Assembly (NCBI GenBank): GCA_002816585.1 | Contig: MUCT01000036.1 | Location: 1 to 39,677 of the forward strand | DNA: 39,677 bases | Source: SAR202 cluster bacterium Io17-Chloro-G6 | GTDB lineage: Bacteria; Chloroflexota; Dehalococcoidia; UBA3495 | Direction: 5' to 3' | Shown here: one piece after another, positions 23,877 to 31,941 of the stretch | Layout: every line of letters starts with the position of its first letter | How positions within the stretch are numbered: position 1 is the stretch's first letter | Program-made: the position numbers and the translations under genes | Notes under the pieces: generated by a model | Told to the model about the DNA's origin: nothing | Database searches by the model: none | What the model saw: only the letters and a program-made list of their open reading frames with translations

Positions 23877-24452
23877 GTGGTCGACTACGAGTCACTAGAC
23901 GACCAACAGTTGATCCAGCGGGTTTCCCAGGTTGACAAGGACGCCCTTGAGGCCTTGTACGTCAGATACCAGACACCGGTATATTCCCTTGCCATGTTCA
24001 TGCTGAAACAACCCGCTCTGGCCGAAGAGGCCACGCAAGACATCTTCCTTAACATCTGGCTGAAAGCCGGCAGTTTCAATTCGGAGCGCGGCCAACCCAA
24101 ATCCTGGATCATGAGCGTGGCCCATCACAAGATCGTGGACGTCATTCGGTCGCGGCGGCGGACGATCGTCAATACCGACCCGGCCGACTACGAGACCTTG
24201 GACCTGCTTCCCGCCGCCGGGGCTTCCACGGAAGCACAGGTAGAACAGACATTGGAGCGGGAACGCATCATGCGGGCCCTGGCCACCATCCCTGAGTCCC
24301 AGCGCGAAGTAATTATGCTGGCCTACTTTGAGGGCTATTCTCAATCGGAGATGGCCGAGAAATTGGACCAACCCCTGGGCACAGTTAAGACCAGAGTGCG
24401 CCTGGCGATGCAGAAGCTACGCTTGGCATTGGAAAACGATGGCCACGAATAA
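23877..24452 (+). CDS. ECF-type RNA polymerase sigma factor (SigK-like)
   Basis: 191 residues; start GTG 23877 with GGAGAG upstream. Region 2 (about 15-85) has A-L-Y-V-R-Y-Q-T-P-V-Y-S-L-A and R-G-Q-P-K-S-W-I-M-S-V-A-H-H-K-I-V-D-V-I-R-S-R-R-R. Region 4 (about 128-185) has L-A-T-I-P-E-S-Q-R-E-V-I-M-L-A-Y-F-E-G-Y-S-Q-S-E-M-A and G-T-V-K-T-R-V-R. Length and order are those of an ECF sigma factor without a region 3. The TAA stop overlaps the start of the anti-sigma gene by 14 bases, so the pair is translationally coupled. It should direct a stress or envelope regulon; its signal is unknown. Confidence 0.92.
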   Translation: MVDYESLDDQQLIQRVSQVDKDALEALYVRYQTPVYSLAMFMLKQPALAEEATQDIFLNIWLKAGSFNSERGQPKSWIMSVAHHKIVDVIRSRRRTIVNTDPADYETLDLLPAAGASTEAQVEQTLERERIMRALATIPESQREVIMLAYFEGYSQSEMAEKLDQPLGTVKTRVRLAMQKLRLALENDGHE

Positions 24453-25380
24453 CCAAATAAACAATCCAGGTGGGTCGGCCCATCCGGAAGACATGCTAGA
24501 AGCGTTCGCCCTTGACGCCCTCGACCTAGGCGAGGAAGAACTGGTCCAGAATCACCTTGACGGATGCTTCCAGTGTAGCGATACGGTGGACCGCTACCGG
24601 GAAACCACGGCCTCTCTGGCCCAGTTGGCCAATCCCCAGGAGCCGCCCGCGGGTCTGCGGGCAGGGCTGATGCAGGCAGTCTTACGGGAAGAGCCCAGGG
24701 CGCCGGCAGACCTAGAGCCGCGATTGGTCCCTTCCATTGGAGACCGGCTGTTCGACAGCGGATTGGTTCGAGTGCTGGTACCCATGGCCGCTTCGGTCGC
24801 CATGGTGCTGGTTGTGTTGGCCGTGGCCATGAATGTGCGTACCTCCGGCCAACTTGACGACTTAAAAGTGGAGAACGCATCCCTGCAGGCACGACTCGAC
24901 GCCAATATGGCCACCATGACTGTCCAGATGAACGACGCCGCCGATGCCGAGTCCGAGGTCATGGACTCCGTGCTAAAACTCCAGCAAGCCAGTTACGAAT
25001 TGGCCCAACCTGACAATATGTCCCTGGAACTGCGGTCTCCCCACGCGGAGAGCCGCTCTCAAGGAATAATGCTGGTGAGCAGCGACGGCAGCCGAGGGGT
25101 GATCATGGTAGCAGGTATGGAGCCGCCCAGCCCTTCCACCAGTTACCACATTTGGTTGATGCGCGGCCAAGACAAGATGTGGGCTGGGAAGCTTGATGTC
25201 GATCCCCGGGGCTGGGGCACCGTGCTATTACAACCACGCGAGCCGATCATGGGCTTTGAGAAGGTGGAACTGACCTCCACCGCCTCTCAACCGGAGGCCG
25301 ATATGGTGCTGGTAGGTGATCTGGTTTCAATCAACTCACCGAACGCACCGCGTTTAGTGACCTACGCCGCCTGGCGGTAA
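24439..25380 (+). CDS. RskA-like anti-sigma factor with zinc-finger motif
   Basis: 313 residues from ATG 24439, within the sigma gene's last codons. The N-terminal part (about 1-60) has the anti-sigma zinc-binding motif H-L-D-G-C-F-Q-C (H-x3-C-x2-C). A single membrane helix sits near 109-133 (L-V-R-V-L-V-P-M-A-A-S). Residues about 140-190 are a coiled-coil-like heptad region. The C-terminal 130 residues are an RskA/anti-sigma-K domain (S-Y-H-I-W-L-M-R, P-M-G-F-E-K-V-E-L-T). It should hold the ECF sigma factor at the inner face of the membrane and release it on a signal from the outside; this is the known behaviour of the family, not shown here. Confidence 0.9.
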   Translation: MATNNQINNPGGSAHPEDMLEAFALDALDLGEEELVQNHLDGCFQCSDTVDRYRETTASLAQLANPQEPPAGLRAGLMQAVLREEPRAPADLEPRLVPSIGDRLFDSGLVRVLVPMAASVAMVLVVLAVAMNVRTSGQLDDLKVENASLQARLDANMATMTVQMNDAADAESEVMDSVLKLQQASYELAQPDNMSLELRSPHAESRSQGIMLVSSDGSRGVIMVAGMEPPSPSTSYHIWLMRGQDKMWAGKLDVDPRGWGTVLLQPREPIMGFEKVELTSTASQPEADMVLVGDLVSINSPNAPRLVTYAAWR

Positions 25381-25408
25381 CACTCCGGAAAAGCTGTCCC
25401 TGCTGTTC

Positions 25409-25438
25409 TTGGCCATCTCTTTTAGCGGCTGCTATACT
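25409..25438 (+). promoter_or_regulatory. Possible promoter for the zinc-ribbon/flavodoxin unit
   Basis: TTGGCC (25409-25414), 18 bases, TATACT (25433-25438). The -10 is good and the -35 weak. It lies about 25 bases upstream of the first GTG of the small zinc-ribbon gene. Confidence 0.35.
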
Positions 25439-25461
25439 CCGCGCATCTTTCTGTGGATAGT

Positions 25462-25605
25462 GTGGTGCACGTGTCGTCGTCAAGAACCATTTTCAATAAT
25501 CCCTATGAACTGAACTGTGAGATCTGCGGCTGTGCAATGATCGAGCAGAAGTGCAAGATCAGGTGTCCCAACTGCGGATTCACCCGGGATTGCTCGGACC
25601 CGTAA
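25462..25605 (+). CDS. Zinc-ribbon microprotein coupled to a flavodoxin-like gene
   Basis: 47 residues if started at GTG 25462 (GTGs at 25465 and 25471 are in frame too). Seven cysteines have the spacing C-x2-C-x-C-x6-C-x3-C-x2-C-x5-C (E-I-C-G-C, R-C-P-N-C-G-F, R-D-C-S-D-P), a zinc-ribbon or metal-binding pattern. The TAA stop shares its last A with the ATG of the next gene (TAATG), which indicates translational coupling. It is too short for most gene finders. It may bind metal and partner the flavodoxin-like protein, or act as an RNA/protein-binding tag; neither is shown. Confidence 0.62.
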   Translation: MVHVSSSRTIFNNPYELNCEICGCAMIEQKCKIRCPNCGFTRDCSDP

Positions 25606-26138
25606 TGACAATCCCACAGCCGGCTCCCAACCCGGTCTCCATTTTGGTAATTTACGACCGCAAGAACTCGGCCATCGAAGACTTAGCCCGGGCTGCCGGG
25701 GTGGGCGTGGAGCTATCCGGAACGGCCAGAGCAATTCTGAAAAGGACCACCGAAGCCACTCAGGCCGACCTTTTGTCCGCCGACGGCCTACTTTTGGGGT
25801 GTCCCAACTGGAGCGGCATCACCGGCTCTCTGAAGTCGTGGTTGGACGAACAAGGTGATCTCTGGGAAGACGGCTCGCTGGCCGGAAAACCTGCCGCCGC
25901 CTTCGCCACTGGCTCCGGTCAACACTCCGGCCTTGAAATGACCCTGCTGCAGATGCTCCACTGGATGCTGGCCTGCGGCATGGTTGTAGTAGGACTTCCC
26001 TGGGGAGAGCGCATGCGCCAATCGGGGTCATATTACGGGGCCACGGCAGTGGGGGACGTTACCAATGAAGACCTGGCCCAGGCCAGGGAATTGGGCTCGC
26101 GCCTGGCGGCAGTCGCAGCCAAGCTGGCTTCGGCCTAG
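25605..26138 (+). CDS. Flavodoxin/WrbA-like NAD(P)H-quinone oxidoreductase-family protein
   Basis: 177 residues from the coupled ATG 25605 (a frame from 25551 is longer but starts inside the zinc-ribbon gene). Rossmann-like flavodoxin pattern: I-L-V-I-Y-D-R-K-N-S at the phosphate-binding loop (T/S-x-T-G-N-T replaced by D-R-K-N-S), G-L-L-L-G-C-P-N-W-S-G-I-T-G-S-L-K-S-W-L-D (about 62-82), A-A-F-A-T-G-S-G-Q-H-S-G (about 99-110) and G-L-P-W near 134. It probably binds FMN and reduces quinones or a related substrate. The variation in the FMN phosphate loop lowers certainty on cofactor use. Its stop TAG overlaps the ThyX-like gene's stop on the other strand (CTAG at 26135-26138). Confidence 0.78.
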   Translation: MTIPQPAPNPVSILVIYDRKNSAIEDLARAAGVGVELSGTARAILKRTTEATQADLLSADGLLLGCPNWSGITGSLKSWLDEQGDLWEDGSLAGKPAAAFATGSGQHSGLEMTLLQMLHWMLACGMVVVGLPWGERMRQSGSYYGATAVGDVTNEDLAQARELGSRLAAVAAKLASA

Positions 26139-27616
26139 CTCGTTACTGGGTGGGGCCACCAATCCGGGTAGTTCCGAAGCTTTAGGTGGCGGAAGAACTG
26201 GGGTTGGACTTCCACGGCCAAGCGCATCGCTTCTTGCATGGGTTCCCGGATGGAGAAGTGGGCTTCATCGGAGGTCCGCATCTTGAACAGGTGGTAGCAC
26301 TCCCGCAGGTTGAACTTGCTAATCACCCGCCGGTTATGGGCGTGGGTCACAAGGTATTGGGCCGCCTGGGGCGACACCTCCCGCACCTTCCAGTAAGCCT
26401 CTTCCGCCGGACCCACTGCTTCCTCGAACTCCGATCCAAGACCGGCTTGGGCCACCAACGGAGGGATGCGGTAGCCGTGGGCCACCGTCAGCGGTTGGGG
26501 TAGGTAGGACATCATCCGGTGCCGTTTGAATTCCCGGTATGCCCCGTAATCCAGCATGAACTCAAACTGGTAATCCACCACTTCGAACTCACGCAAAGGG
26601 GCGTCGTGGGGACCGAGACCCGCAGCGCACTCGTCGATTATCGACTGCCGCGATTCCGGCCCCAGGTCTAGCACTCGCTCCCAGACCTGCTTATAGGACA
26701 AGTTGGAGTGGCGGTACAGTAGAGCCGCCGCCAGTTTCTCTTCGCCCTTCTTGTCCCAGTGGACCAGGCGCACTTCGGGAGCGATCGTCCCGGACGCCGC
26801 ACCGTCCGCTAGCCGTTTCTCAAGCGGGAATTCAAATCTACGGGCCAAGTTTTGCTGCAGTCCCGGCGCGCGCTCAAGATAGTCGACCTTGTCGGCGTAC
26901 TTGATGAGGGTCGGAGTGATCAAACGGCCCTGCTCTCTCACTGCAGCACCAAGGCGTTGTTCCTCCAATAGTTCCGAAGAGACCAGCTTGGAGATGGCAT
27001 GTTCCAAGGTTCGTGCGTTGGCGGTCACTCCCACGTTGGTCAGCGTCGCCGCGGGCAAAACCGCCCGGCAATGGTCAGTGGCTATCCGGCGCAGCCGCAT
27101 GTTGAAAGCGCCGTCTCTTTCGGTGGCGATGCGAGGAGTGGTCTCCCGAAGATAGTCCATGCAGCCTTCAATCAACTTCAGGTAGCCTCGGAACAGGCCC
27201 TGACAGACAGCTTGGTATTCTTTCTTGATGGCTGGGTGTTGGGCCAGTTCTTCGGGGACGTGGAAGTAGTCCTTGGGCATCACCTGGTAGCGGGATGACT
27301 TTTCGGTATAAGACGCCAGCCGGCTGTCCTCCAGAGTGTCGCAGGCCAGCCGGGACACGTTCTCCACCGCCATGTGCACCACGGCATGCTCGGCAACCGA
27401 GGCGTGGCCGTAGCCCAGCACCCAGCGCTCGTGGAAATCCGCCGCCTTCTCCTTGCTCACCTGCTCCGCGATTTCGTCAAAGGCCTCTGGACGGCGGGAT
27501 GTCATGGCGAAGGCAACGGCGATCTGCTCTTCACTCAGGTCATGGGCGTCCATTGGGTAGACACGCCTGGGGTAAAGCGGTCCGGATTCCTGATTTTCGT
27601 TAATGGCGTCGGTCAT
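26135..27616 (-). CDS. Double-domain ThyX-like (flavin-dependent thymidylate synthase family) protein
   Basis: 493 residues, about twice the length of ThyX. Two ThyX-like domains are visible. In the first (about 15-240), G-H-A-S-V-A-E-H-A (70-78) and N-V-S-R-L matches the ThyX fold; the signature helix reads L-E-D-S-R-L-A-S-Y-T-E-K-S-S-R-Y, so the R-H-R of the family motif is lost but S-x-R-Y is kept, and N-A-R-T-L-E-H follows. In the second (about 270-490), R365-H366-R367-M-M-S keeps R-H-R but the rest of the motif is changed. The two domains together may form one pseudo-dimeric active site. Canonical ThyX makes dTMP with FAD and methylene-folate; whether this protein does so is uncertain. 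ATG at 27616. The family call is strong, the activity is not. Confidence 0.8.
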   Translation of the reverse strand: MTDAINENQESGPLYPRRVYPMDAHDLSEEQIAVAFAMTSRRPEAFDEIAEQVSKEKAADFHERWVLGYGHASVAEHAVVHMAVENVSRLACDTLEDSRLASYTEKSSRYQVMPKDYFHVPEELAQHPAIKKEYQAVCQGLFRGYLKLIEGCMDYLRETTPRIATERDGAFNMRLRRIATDHCRAVLPAATLTNVGVTANARTLEHAISKLVSSELLEEQRLGAAVREQGRLITPTLIKYADKVDYLERAPGLQQNLARRFEFPLEKRLADGAASGTIAPEVRLVHWDKKGEEKLAAALLYRHSNLSYKQVWERVLDLGPESRQSIIDECAAGLGPHDAPLREFEVVDYQFEFMLDYGAYREFKRHRMMSYLPQPLTVAHGYRIPPLVAQAGLGSEFEEAVGPAEEAYWKVREVSPQAAQYLVTHAHNRRVISKFNLRECYHLFKMRTSDEAHFSIREPMQEAMRLAVEVQPQFFRHLKLRNYPDWWPHPVTS

Positions 27617-27863
27617 CGGGCGGTGAAAACTCCAGGATAAGGATACGGGGAAAGTTGCCTAAACTATTTGTGTTGAACCCGCCGCCGGACGTCAAGGATT
27701 ACTCGGCCCAAATTTATGTTTATTGTTGCCTCCCACCAGGTAACAAACAAGGGCCTTAAAGCAGTGACCGCAACCCTCCGAAACCGCGCATCCTGAATAG
27801 GTGGTTCTACGACCTCACCATGAGCGGCAGGGCCAGTAAGACGTCGGTTCTTCGAATCTCGGC

Positions 27864-29504
27864 TTAGGTTAGAGCCCCAATCCCGTCTGGTATCTGGACC
27901 TCCACCAAGTGGGTCTTGCCCGATGCGATGGCGCTCTCCAGCGCCGGGCCGAGTTCGTCGACGCTGGACACCTTGGTTCCCTCGAAGCCGTAGGACTCGA
28001 AGATCTTGACGAAGAGTGGGTTGACCAAGTCGGTTGCGAACTGGCGGCTCGCGCCGAACCGGTCGCCCTGGAACCCCTTCAATACCCCCCAAGCGCTATC
28101 GTTGAACATCAGCACCACCGGGTGGATGCCATACTGGGCACAGGTGGCCAGTTCCTGGAAATTATACTGGAAGCCGCCATCGCCGGTAACACAGACTACC
28201 GGGCTCTCCGGCTTGCCCACTTTGGCGCCGACCGCTGCTGGGAAGGCAAAACCCAAGCCCAACCAACCGTGGGGGTGCATGTAAGTCCGTGGCTCGTAGA
28301 CCTCCAAACAGCGGGTGGCCCGGCTGGCTGCCACCGTGGGGTCCAGGGAGAAGATGGTGTTCCGAGGCGTAACAGACCGCACAGTCTCGAAGACCTTGAG
28401 TTCATTGCCCCAAGTTTCTTGGAGGGTCTGGTGAATCCGACCCTTCATGGACGCAACCTCGTCCTTGAAGGAATCGCCCTTATAGACGTCCTGGCCGCCG
28501 ATTGCGCTCAGCCACTGCTGCACCACCGCCTGGGAGTTGGCGACGATGGGAACGGTGGCCTCGTAGTTCTTGCCAATGGCGTCACCGTCCAGCAGCACGT
28601 GGACCATGTCTTTCGGCAGCCGCAACTGGATGCCGGTGGTGGAGCGTTGGGGAAGAATGGACCCCAATACGACCACTAGGTCGCAGGTGCCCAACCATTC
28701 CTGAACCGGGTTTTCCCCCCAGATGCGCCGTCCCATTGTCTGACCCAGGGACTGGGGATGGTCCTCGGGGAACGCCCCTTTTGCGCCGTCGCTGGTGACC
28801 ACGGCCGCGCCCAGTTTCTCTGCCAGTTCAATGATCTGCCGGGTGCCGCCCTGCATCTGGACTTCCTCTCCAACCATGATGGCCGGCCGCTTCGCTTTGA
28901 GCAGCATTTGCAACGCCTGCTCCACTTTGTTGGGGTCGCCATTGGGGACGTCTGGCGCCCTGGCAGCCAGCATCTCGACATCGGCTTGGGCGCCCAAAAG
29001 GTTGGTTGGAATTTCCAATTCAATGGGCCGGGGCCTGCGGGTCCGGAACCGGTCGAAGGCTTCCATGAAGTGGTCGGGTATGGACTCCACCTGGTTGATC
29101 ATCGCGTTCCAGTCGGTCACCGCCTCGAACATGCGCAACTGGTCTTTTGTCTCGTGGGTGGAGAGTTTGCCGCTACCGATGAACTCCTGTTCCACGTTGG
29201 TGGTGATCTCAAGTACGGGAGACCCAGAGAAGTAGGCCTCGCCCATCGCACCCATCGAGTCGGCCGCGCCGGGACCGGTGCTGGTGATCAGAACACCGGG
29301 TTTGCCAGTGGCCCGCGCGTAACCGTCGGCCATGAATCCGCAACCCAGCTCCAGACGGCCACCAATGAATCGCAGGCTGTCTTGGCTCGCGAACAGGGAA
29401 TCGAATAGGTCAAGGTTGTGTATGGATATGATCCCGAAGACCGTATCCACTCCCTGGGCCTTGAGCGACTCGATCACGGTCTGTCCACCGGTTAGTTTAG
29501 GCAC
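27864..29504 (-). CDS. ThDP-dependent acetolactate-synthase-like enzyme (third of three)
   Basis: 546 residues; start GTG 29504 with AAGGAG six bases upstream. Three-domain ThDP fold. Catalytic Glu52 lies in R-L-E-L-G-C-G-F-M-A-D-G-Y-A-R-A, where Leu replaces the usual His before Glu. The C-domain has G-D-G-G-F to F-N-D-S. It begins only 30 bases after the E2 gene on the same strand, so it is probably co-transcribed with that 2-oxo acid dehydrogenase subunit. No E1 gene is present, so it could supply a ThDP decarboxylase activity near E2, but a direct acyl transfer is speculation. It is diverged from the other two paralogues. A non-coding stretch of 247 bases separates it from the ThyX-like gene. 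Confidence 0.85.
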   Translation of the reverse strand: MPKLTGGQTVIESLKAQGVDTVFGIISIHNLDLFDSLFASQDSLRFIGGRLELGCGFMADGYARATGKPGVLITSTGPGAADSMGAMGEAYFSGSPVLEITTNVEQEFIGSGKLSTHETKDQLRMFEAVTDWNAMINQVESIPDHFMEAFDRFRTRRPRPIELEIPTNLLGAQADVEMLAARAPDVPNGDPNKVEQALQMLLKAKRPAIMVGEEVQMQGGTRQIIELAEKLGAAVVTSDGAKGAFPEDHPQSLGQTMGRRIWGENPVQEWLGTCDLVVVLGSILPQRSTTGIQLRLPKDMVHVLLDGDAIGKNYEATVPIVANSQAVVQQWLSAIGGQDVYKGDSFKDEVASMKGRIHQTLQETWGNELKVFETVRSVTPRNTIFSLDPTVAASRATRCLEVYEPRTYMHPHGWLGLGFAFPAAVGAKVGKPESPVVCVTGDGGFQYNFQELATCAQYGIHPVVLMFNDSAWGVLKGFQGDRFGASRQFATDLVNPLFVKIFESYGFEGTKVSSVDELGPALESAIASGKTHLVEVQIPDGIGALT

Positions 29505-29534
29505 TTTGATCTCCTTGCTTGGAGTTGACAGCTT

Positions 29535-30743
29535 TTAAATTACTAGGCTGACCGGGTTTTCCAGCAGTTTCTTGATATCGACGAGGAACTGGGCGGCCTC
29601 GGCTCCGTCTGCTACCCTGTGGTCTGTGGAAAGGGTGGTTTTCATTATCTGAGCCACCGCCAATTCGCCATCGCGTACCACCGGCTGCTCTTTCACTGTG
29701 CCGACCGCCAAAATAGCGGCATGGGGCGGGAAGATGATGGCGGTGAAGCTGTCAACATCGAACGCGCCCAGGTTGCTGACGCTGAAAGTGGTGCCACTGT
29801 ATTCCTCGTTGCGCAAGGTGCCGCTGTTGGCCCTGAAGATCAGATCTCGGTTGGAAGTGGCGATCTCGACCAGGCTCTTACTTTCGCATGCGGGGATGCC
29901 CGGCACGATCAATCCCGAATCCAAAGCGATGGCGATTCCCACGTTGATGGACGCGTTCATCTGGAGGTGGCCGTCCCGGAAGAAGGAATTGAATTTGGGG
30001 TGGCGGCCGATGGCAATGGCCGATGCTTTGACGATGAGATCGTTTACGCTGACCCTTTGTTCCGCGTCGAGTTCGTCGTTAATGTCCCGCCGGAACGACA
30101 TTGCCTTGGTCATGTCCACCTCGACGGTGACATAAAAGTGGGGCGCCTCGCGCTTGCTGTCCACCGTGACCCTGGCGATGGCTTGTCGCATCCGCGACAG
30201 TTCGACGTTTTCGGAGGTCATGGTGGCCGGAGCGGCGGTCCCACCTGGAGCCGGGACTGGAGCGCCCTGTTCAGGAATATCCGATTCTACGATGCGGCCA
30301 CTGGGGCCCGTGCCGGTAATGGTTGCCAGGTCTATCCCGCGCTCGCGGGCCAACCGCCGCGCTATCGGCGAGGCCCGCACTTCTCCGCCAGCAGCAGGTG
30401 CTGGCGCGGCTGCCGGGGCCGGGGCTTCCGTGGCAGCAGGGGCCGGGGAGCCTGCTGATTCAGTCAAAGCAGCTTCCGTAATGATATCTTCCGGAATGGC
30501 CTCCCCGGGGGCTGTGATCACGGCAATTAGTCCGCCTACCGGTATGGTGGCCCCTTCTTGAGCCACGATCTTCGCCATCACGCCGCCAGTATAGGCTTCA
30601 TAATCAACAGTGGCTTTGTCGGTCTCAATCTCGGCGATGACCTCTCCCCGGATCACGTCTTCGCCTTCTTTCTTGAGCCAGCGGACCACCTTGCCCTCTT
30701 TCATGTCGTAGCCCATCTGGGGCATCACCATCGATGTGGCCAA
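29535..30743 (-). CDS. Lipoyl-dependent acyltransferase E2 of a 2-oxo acid dehydrogenase complex
   Basis: 402 residues from TTG 30743, which has AGGAGG five bases upstream; an upstream frame to 30773 has no such site. Order: lipoyl domain (about 1-80) with E-I-E-T-D-K-A (lipoylated Lys), an Ala/Pro linker, a peripheral-subunit-binding domain (A-S-P-I-A-R-R-L-A-R-E-R-G-I-D, about 122-155), a second Ala/Pro linker and the catalytic domain ending in D-H-R-V-A-D-G (catalytic His and Asp). This is a complete E2 that should move acyl groups from lipoate to CoA. A single lipoyl domain is typical of many non-enteric bacteria. E1 alpha and beta genes are absent from the window; korAB and lpdA lie upstream on the same strand, after a terminator. 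Confidence 0.92.
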   Translation of the reverse strand: MATSMVMPQMGYDMKEGKVVRWLKKEGEDVIRGEVIAEIETDKATVDYEAYTGGVMAKIVAQEGATIPVGGLIAVITAPGEAIPEDIITEAALTESAGSPAPAATEAPAPAAAPAPAAGGEVRASPIARRLARERGIDLATITGTGPSGRIVESDIPEQGAPVPAPGGTAAPATMTSENVELSRMRQAIARVTVDSKREAPHFYVTVEVDMTKAMSFRRDINDELDAEQRVSVNDLIVKASAIAIGRHPKFNSFFRDGHLQMNASINVGIAIALDSGLIVPGIPACESKSLVEIATSNRDLIFRANSGTLRNEEYSGTTFSVSNLGAFDVDSFTAIIFPPHAAILAVGTVKEQPVVRDGELAVAQIMKTTLSTDHRVADGAEAAQFLVDIKKLLENPVSLVI

Positions 30744-30940
30744 ATCTGCCTCCTGGCGGGACCCGGCGAACAACCGGCCCGGTCAATAAACGAATGGTTG
30801 CCTGTTGAGACCAGCCAATTATGGCCGGTGCTGAACGCTACATAGATATTAATGCACGTCACCCACCGGGGCAACCGCGGGAACACCGGTCAGAAAAGAC
30901 CGGGGGTCTGGGATTCGATGCCACCATCTCGACAAACAAA

Positions 30941-30969
30941 CACGGGAGCGGACTAAGTCCGCTCCCGTG
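30941..30969 (-). terminator. Terminator after korB
   Basis: Perfect 13-bp inverted repeat (30941-30953 with 30957-30969), loop of three. On the minus strand it is followed by TTTGTTTG. It lies 46 bases past korB and 197 bases before the E2 start, so the E2-ThDP pair may need its own promoter or partial read-through. Confidence 0.8.
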
Positions 30970-31015
30970 GCTGAATTTAACTACTGATCAGGGATTTATT
31001 TTGTATTGGGCCGTG

Positions 31016-31900
31016 CTACATCATCCTATCGATGATCTTCTGTGCCTGCTCTTCGTCCAGCCCCAACTCCCTGGTAGCCAATGGCCCGCCTGTTTTCAAG
31101 ACCGGCTCGACGTCTTCCAGAGAAGCCCGGTCGGACTCGAAGAACAACCCAGTGTATATCGTGTCGCCGAACATCATCGCTTTCTCGCAGGCAGTCTTCC
31201 AATCACTGGTGTTGTGGCCGTCGTCTTCCAATTTCTTGATCCGCTCTTTGAAGAAGTCATGGGTGTTGGTGAGATTGAAGGTTACGCAAGGGCTGAACAC
31301 ATCTATAATGGAAAATCCCTTGTGCCTGATGCCCTGCTGGATCAAGCCTGTAAGTTGCCTTACATCGCCACTATAGGCACGGGCTACGAAAGTCGCGCCG
31401 TTCATAATCGCCGAAGTTATGGGGTTGACCGGTTGTTCCACATTACCGAAAGGAGTGCTCTTGGTCGTCATTCCCAGACTGCTGGTCGGGGAAACCTGTC
31501 CGGTGGTCAACCCGTAGATCTGATTGTTCATTACCACGTAAGTCAGGTCGGTGTTGCGCCGGGCGGTGTGGGTGAAGTGGTTGCCGCCGATTCCGTACCC
31601 GTCTCCGTCTCCGCCGGTCACCAACACGGTCATCTCATGGTTGGCCATCTTGACGCCAGTGGCCATTGCCAGAGACCGGCCATGGAGGGTGTGCATACCG
31701 TAGGAGTTGAAGTACCCCGGCAGGTTGGAGGAACAGCCGATGCCGCTGACCGCCATTATCTCATGGGGACGTAGTCCCATCTCGGCGACGGCCCGCTGCA
31801 GTGCCGCCAGAACACCAAAGTCACCGCACCCGGCGCACCAGTCGGGGTCCGATTTGCCTTTGAAATCCCTGGGAGTTAGGTTTACAGCTGTTGTTGCCAT
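31016..31900 (-). CDS. korB: 2-oxoacid:ferredoxin oxidoreductase, beta subunit
   Basis: 294 residues with ThDP-binding beta-subunit features: W-C-A-G-C-G-D-F-G (about 22-30) with the C-x2-C of the cluster, G-I-G-C-S-S-N-L-P-G-Y, G-D-G-D-G-Y-G-I-G-G-N-H-F (ThDP-Mg motif, about 96-108) and N-N-Q-I-Y-G-L-T-T-G-Q (the closing N-x-x-Y-G). A later Cys in P-C-V-T-F fits the third/fourth ligand position. The partner alpha subunit lies 41 bases upstream. Together they should oxidise a 2-oxo acid (2-oxoglutarate by best resemblance) to acyl-CoA, CO2 and reduced ferredoxin. No separate ferredoxin-like delta gene is present, as in aerobic KorAB types. Confidence 0.92.
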   Translation of the reverse strand: MATTAVNLTPRDFKGKSDPDWCAGCGDFGVLAALQRAVAEMGLRPHEIMAVSGIGCSSNLPGYFNSYGMHTLHGRSLAMATGVKMANHEMTVLVTGGDGDGYGIGGNHFTHTARRNTDLTYVVMNNQIYGLTTGQVSPTSSLGMTTKSTPFGNVEQPVNPITSAIMNGATFVARAYSGDVRQLTGLIQQGIRHKGFSIIDVFSPCVTFNLTNTHDFFKERIKKLEDDGHNTSDWKTACEKAMMFGDTIYTGLFFESDRASLEDVEPVLKTGGPLATRELGLDEEQAQKIIDRMM

Positions 31901-31941
31901 GGTGTCACCTCAATGACCACCGGTTTTATTAACGTCACCGG

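Noticed and set aside
27664..28092. A 142-codon minus-strand frame overlapping the ThDP gene's 3' end
   Set aside because: Overlaps a well-supported gene in another frame and has no family features; the gap 27617-27863 is treated as non-coding.
30821..31774. A 317-codon plus-strand frame opposite korB
   Set aside because: Antisense to korB; no start site support and no recognisable domain.
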